From Chitinophaga sp. YR627 (GTDB lineage Bacteria > Bacteroidota > Bacteroidia > Chitinophagales > Chitinophagaceae): DNA of 64,000 nucleotides. The notes beneath the pieces were generated by a model that saw only the letters and a program-made list of their open reading frames with translations, did no database searches and was not told the DNA's origin. The stretch is taken from assembly GCF_900114995.1 (NCBI RefSeq), contig NZ_FOUX01000006.1, positions 372,001-436,000 on the forward strand, in the 5' to 3' direction. Positions within the stretch are counted from its first letter, which is position 1, and each line of letters opens with the position of its first letter. This document shows positions 62,206 through 64,000 of this stretch, in pieces. The translations under genes were made by a program, and so were the position numbers.

Positions 62206-64000
62206 ATGAGCACTCCTTACTCTTTTGATAATCGCCTTGTACTAAGAACGCCCAGATTCCCGCTAATGCAAATTCCGACTAATGATCAACTGCCAGCTTT
62301 ACTGCATGACAACGCATTCCTTGAAGCAATCTATCTGGCTTCACCTGTATTATACAGCGAATGTATCAAATGGAGAGAAGGAGGGATCACCAGTAAAAAA
62401 GATATTGATAAACTGACCCGCTCACTCACAAAGTATGTGATCCGTATGAGCAGACGTTGCACCCCATTCGGATTATTTTCCGGTTGCGCGGTGACTGAAT
62501 GGAGCGAAAACCCTACCGCTGTGACTGTCAGCAGCACAACCTTCAATCGCCACACACGCCTGGATATGCACTATCTCTGTGCGCTTTCTCAACAACTGGC
62601 CAACATGCCCGGTGTGAAAGAACACCTGCTCTATATGCCCAATAGCAGCGTGTATACCATTGGAGATGAACTCCGTTATGTAGAATACTTATATGTAGGC
62701 GGTGCTCGCCTGCATCAGATCAGCGCCGTAAGCGCTTCTGAATACCTGGATAAAGTGGTAAGCGCTGCTTATAACGGCGCTACCATCGGTCAACTGTGTA
62801 ACTGGCTGGCCGATGATCATATCGCAGAGGAAGACGCCAGGATCTTCATCGATGAACTGATAGAAGCACAGCTACTCATCAGTGAAATTGAACCCGCCAT
62901 CACCGGAAAAGAATTCTTGCAACAGGTGATCGAAGTGCTGGAAAGAATTGAACTGCAGGACCCGGCGGTAGTGAAAGACTTGCTCACCGTATTGGGTAAA
63001 GTAGCCACCCTGTTACAACAACTGGATGCAAGTGCTACCAACAGTATCGAACGCTACCGTGAGATCATGCAGTTGCTAGATATATTAGGCGTAGCATACG
63101 ATGAAAGCAAACTGTTTCAGACAGATGTAGTGAAACATGTATCCGGCAATGGTATCAATATCACCGTACAGGATCAGCTGCAGAATGCCCTGAACGTCAT
63201 GAATAAACTCAGCGAATATAGAACAAACCCTCACCTGGAGACATTCATGCAACGATTCCATGAACGCTACGAAGAACAGGAAATGCCCCTGCTGGAAGTA
63301 CTGGACGGAGAAACCGGTATCGGTTATGTAGACAGCAGCAGCACGAATATCGCACCACTGCTGGATGATATTAGTCTGCCGGGCAAAATGAATGAAGTAC
63401 GCTTCTCCTGGGGCGCCCTGGAACAATTGCTGAGTGGCAAACTGGTAGATATGTACGCAGAAGGCCGTCAGTCCATCGAAATCAATGATGAAGACCTGAA
63501 GGACTTTACGGCTAACTGGAACGACCTGCCGCCATCCTTCTCTGTAATGTTCAGGATCGTTGATGAAAAAGACAATTCCATCTACCTGGAAAGTGCGGGT
63601 GGATCAAGCGCTGCCAACCTGCTCGGTCGTTTTGCCTATGCGGATAACGAAATCAACAAACTGGTATGCGATATTACTGAAAAGGAACAGGCGATGGATC
63701 CGGAAGTAGTGTATGCGGAGATCATCCATCTGCCGGAAAGCCGTACAGGGAATATCTTATTACACCCTGTATTCAGAGGATATGAGATCCCTTATCTGGC
63801 GAAATCATCCCTCGATAAAGAACAACAGATCGACTTACAGGACCTTTATATTTCCGTTCGCAATAACCGTGTGGTCATGCGTTCCCGCCGCCTGGGCAAA
63901 CAGATCATCCCGCGTCTGAGTACCGCACATAATTATACCAATAATTCGCTGCCTGTATATCGTTTTCTGTGCGACTTACAACTCCAGGATAAAAGAGGGG
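62206..64000 (+). CDS. Class I lanthipeptide dehydratase LanB, N-terminal part (runs off window)
   Basis: Starts at ATG 62206 and remains open to the window end (598 codons visible). N-terminal Lant_dehydr_N domain: RTPRFPLMQIP, EAIYLASPVLYSECIKWREG, and the hallmark RRCTPFGLFSGCAV. Further blocks match the family (RHTRLDMHYLCALSQQL; EIIHLPESRTGNIL). LanB uses glutamyl-tRNA to glutamylate Ser/Thr of a precursor peptide, which after elimination gives dehydro amino acids for lanthionine rings. The visible part is the glutamylation domain; whether the elimination domain is fused or split, as in pinensin-type clusters, lies beyond the window. No precursor gene was found here. Confidence 0.9.
   Translation, partial: MSTPYSFDNRLVLRTPRFPLMQIPTNDQLPALLHDNAFLEAIYLASPVLYSECIKWREGGITSKKDIDKLTRSLTKYVIRMSRRCTPFGLFSGCAVTEWSENPTAVTVSSTTFNRHTRLDMHYLCALSQQLANMPGVKEHLLYMPNSSVYTIGDELRYVEYLYVGGARLHQISAVSASEYLDKVVSAAYNGATIGQLCNWLADDHIAEEDARIFIDELIEAQLLISEIEPAITGKEFLQQVIEVLERIELQDPAVVKDLLTVLGKVATLLQQLDASATNSIERYREIMQLLDILGVAYDESKLFQTDVVKHVSGNGINITVQDQLQNALNVMNKLSEYRTNPHLETFMQRFHERYEEQEMPLLEVLDGETGIGYVDSSSTNIAPLLDDISLPGKMNEVRFSWGALEQLLSGKLVDMYAEGRQSIEINDEDLKDFTANWNDLPPSFSVMFRIVDEKDNSIYLESAGGSSAANLLGRFAYADNEINKLVCDITEKEQAMDPEVVYAEIIHLPESRTGNILLHPVFRGYEIPYLAKSSLDKEQQIDLQDLYISVRNNRVVMRSRRLGKQIIPRLSTAHNYTNNSLPVYRFLCDLQLQDKRG

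Noticed and set aside
1..64000. tRNA, rRNA, CRISPR array, intact insertion sequence or transposase
   Set aside because: Looked for in all intergenic stretches by eye; no cloverleaf consensus, regularly spaced short repeats or transposase domain was seen.

Overview
The window looks like a chromosome segment of a Bacteroidota bacterium, most likely Chitinophaga or a close relative. Supporting signs are the protein families (DUF6089-type and OMP_b-brl_3 outer-membrane barrels, an UbiD-family menaquinone-type decarboxylase, Cys-lipoproteins with short signal peptides), weak Shine-Dalgarno sequences, and promoters of the Bacteroidota type (TTG, about 17-21 nt, TAnnTTTG). No rRNA, tRNA or CRISPR array was seen.

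Layout: (1) 1-6.6 kb: end of a CPA2 cation/proton antiporter, a secreted zinc protease, a secreted hypothetical, and a CheR/CheB pair convergent with a receiver-PAS-histidine kinase. (2) 6.8-12.6 kb: a tripartite RND efflux system in which permease and outer-membrane factor are one 1530-residue protein, next to a lipoprotein adaptor. (3) 12.8-17.5 kb: small envelope proteins, a polypurine tract with direct repeats, a palindromic repeat element, and SH3/BON/DUF937-like proteins. (4) 18.2-25.7 kb: a SUF iron-sulfur assembly operon (sufA-B-C-D-S-E-T), an FMN reductase and a divergent SufR-like regulator. (5) 25.8-26.9 kb: a repeat-built non-coding island. (6) 26.9-45.7 kb: mostly housekeeping and small accessory genes (EamA, GNATs, AI-2E-type permease, AraC regulators, barrel protein, UbiD, RF3, MacB-like permease, TsaD, TrmN6, LYS1-like dehydrogenase, esterase, exonuclease III). 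(7) 45.7-51.2 kb: the imuA-imuB-dnaE2 mutasome. (8) 51.3-57.8 kb: NTF2-like protein, two AraC regulators around an SDR/flavin-monooxygenase pair, and an exported amidohydrolase. (9) 58-64 kb: an AT-rich two-gene unit with a papain-like (C39-like) cysteine peptidase candidate, then an outer-membrane receptor and the first 598 codons of a class I lanthipeptide dehydratase (LanB) that runs off the window.

How parts work together: the suf genes form one minus-strand unit whose control region holds two inverted repeats and overlapping divergent promoters with the SufR-like gene. The three mutasome genes are tightly packed behind a pair of CTAA-N5-TTAG palindromes. The SDR gene has an AraC-style direct repeat at its promoter and AraC genes on both sides.

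The most unusual material is the repeat island at 25.8-26.9 kb with its relative at 15.7-15.9 kb, the lanthipeptide-linked right end with its unrecognised cysteine-peptidase-like gene, and the efflux pump/outer-membrane fusion with an internal lipobox. All family names rest on reading motifs by eye; no database search was possible.
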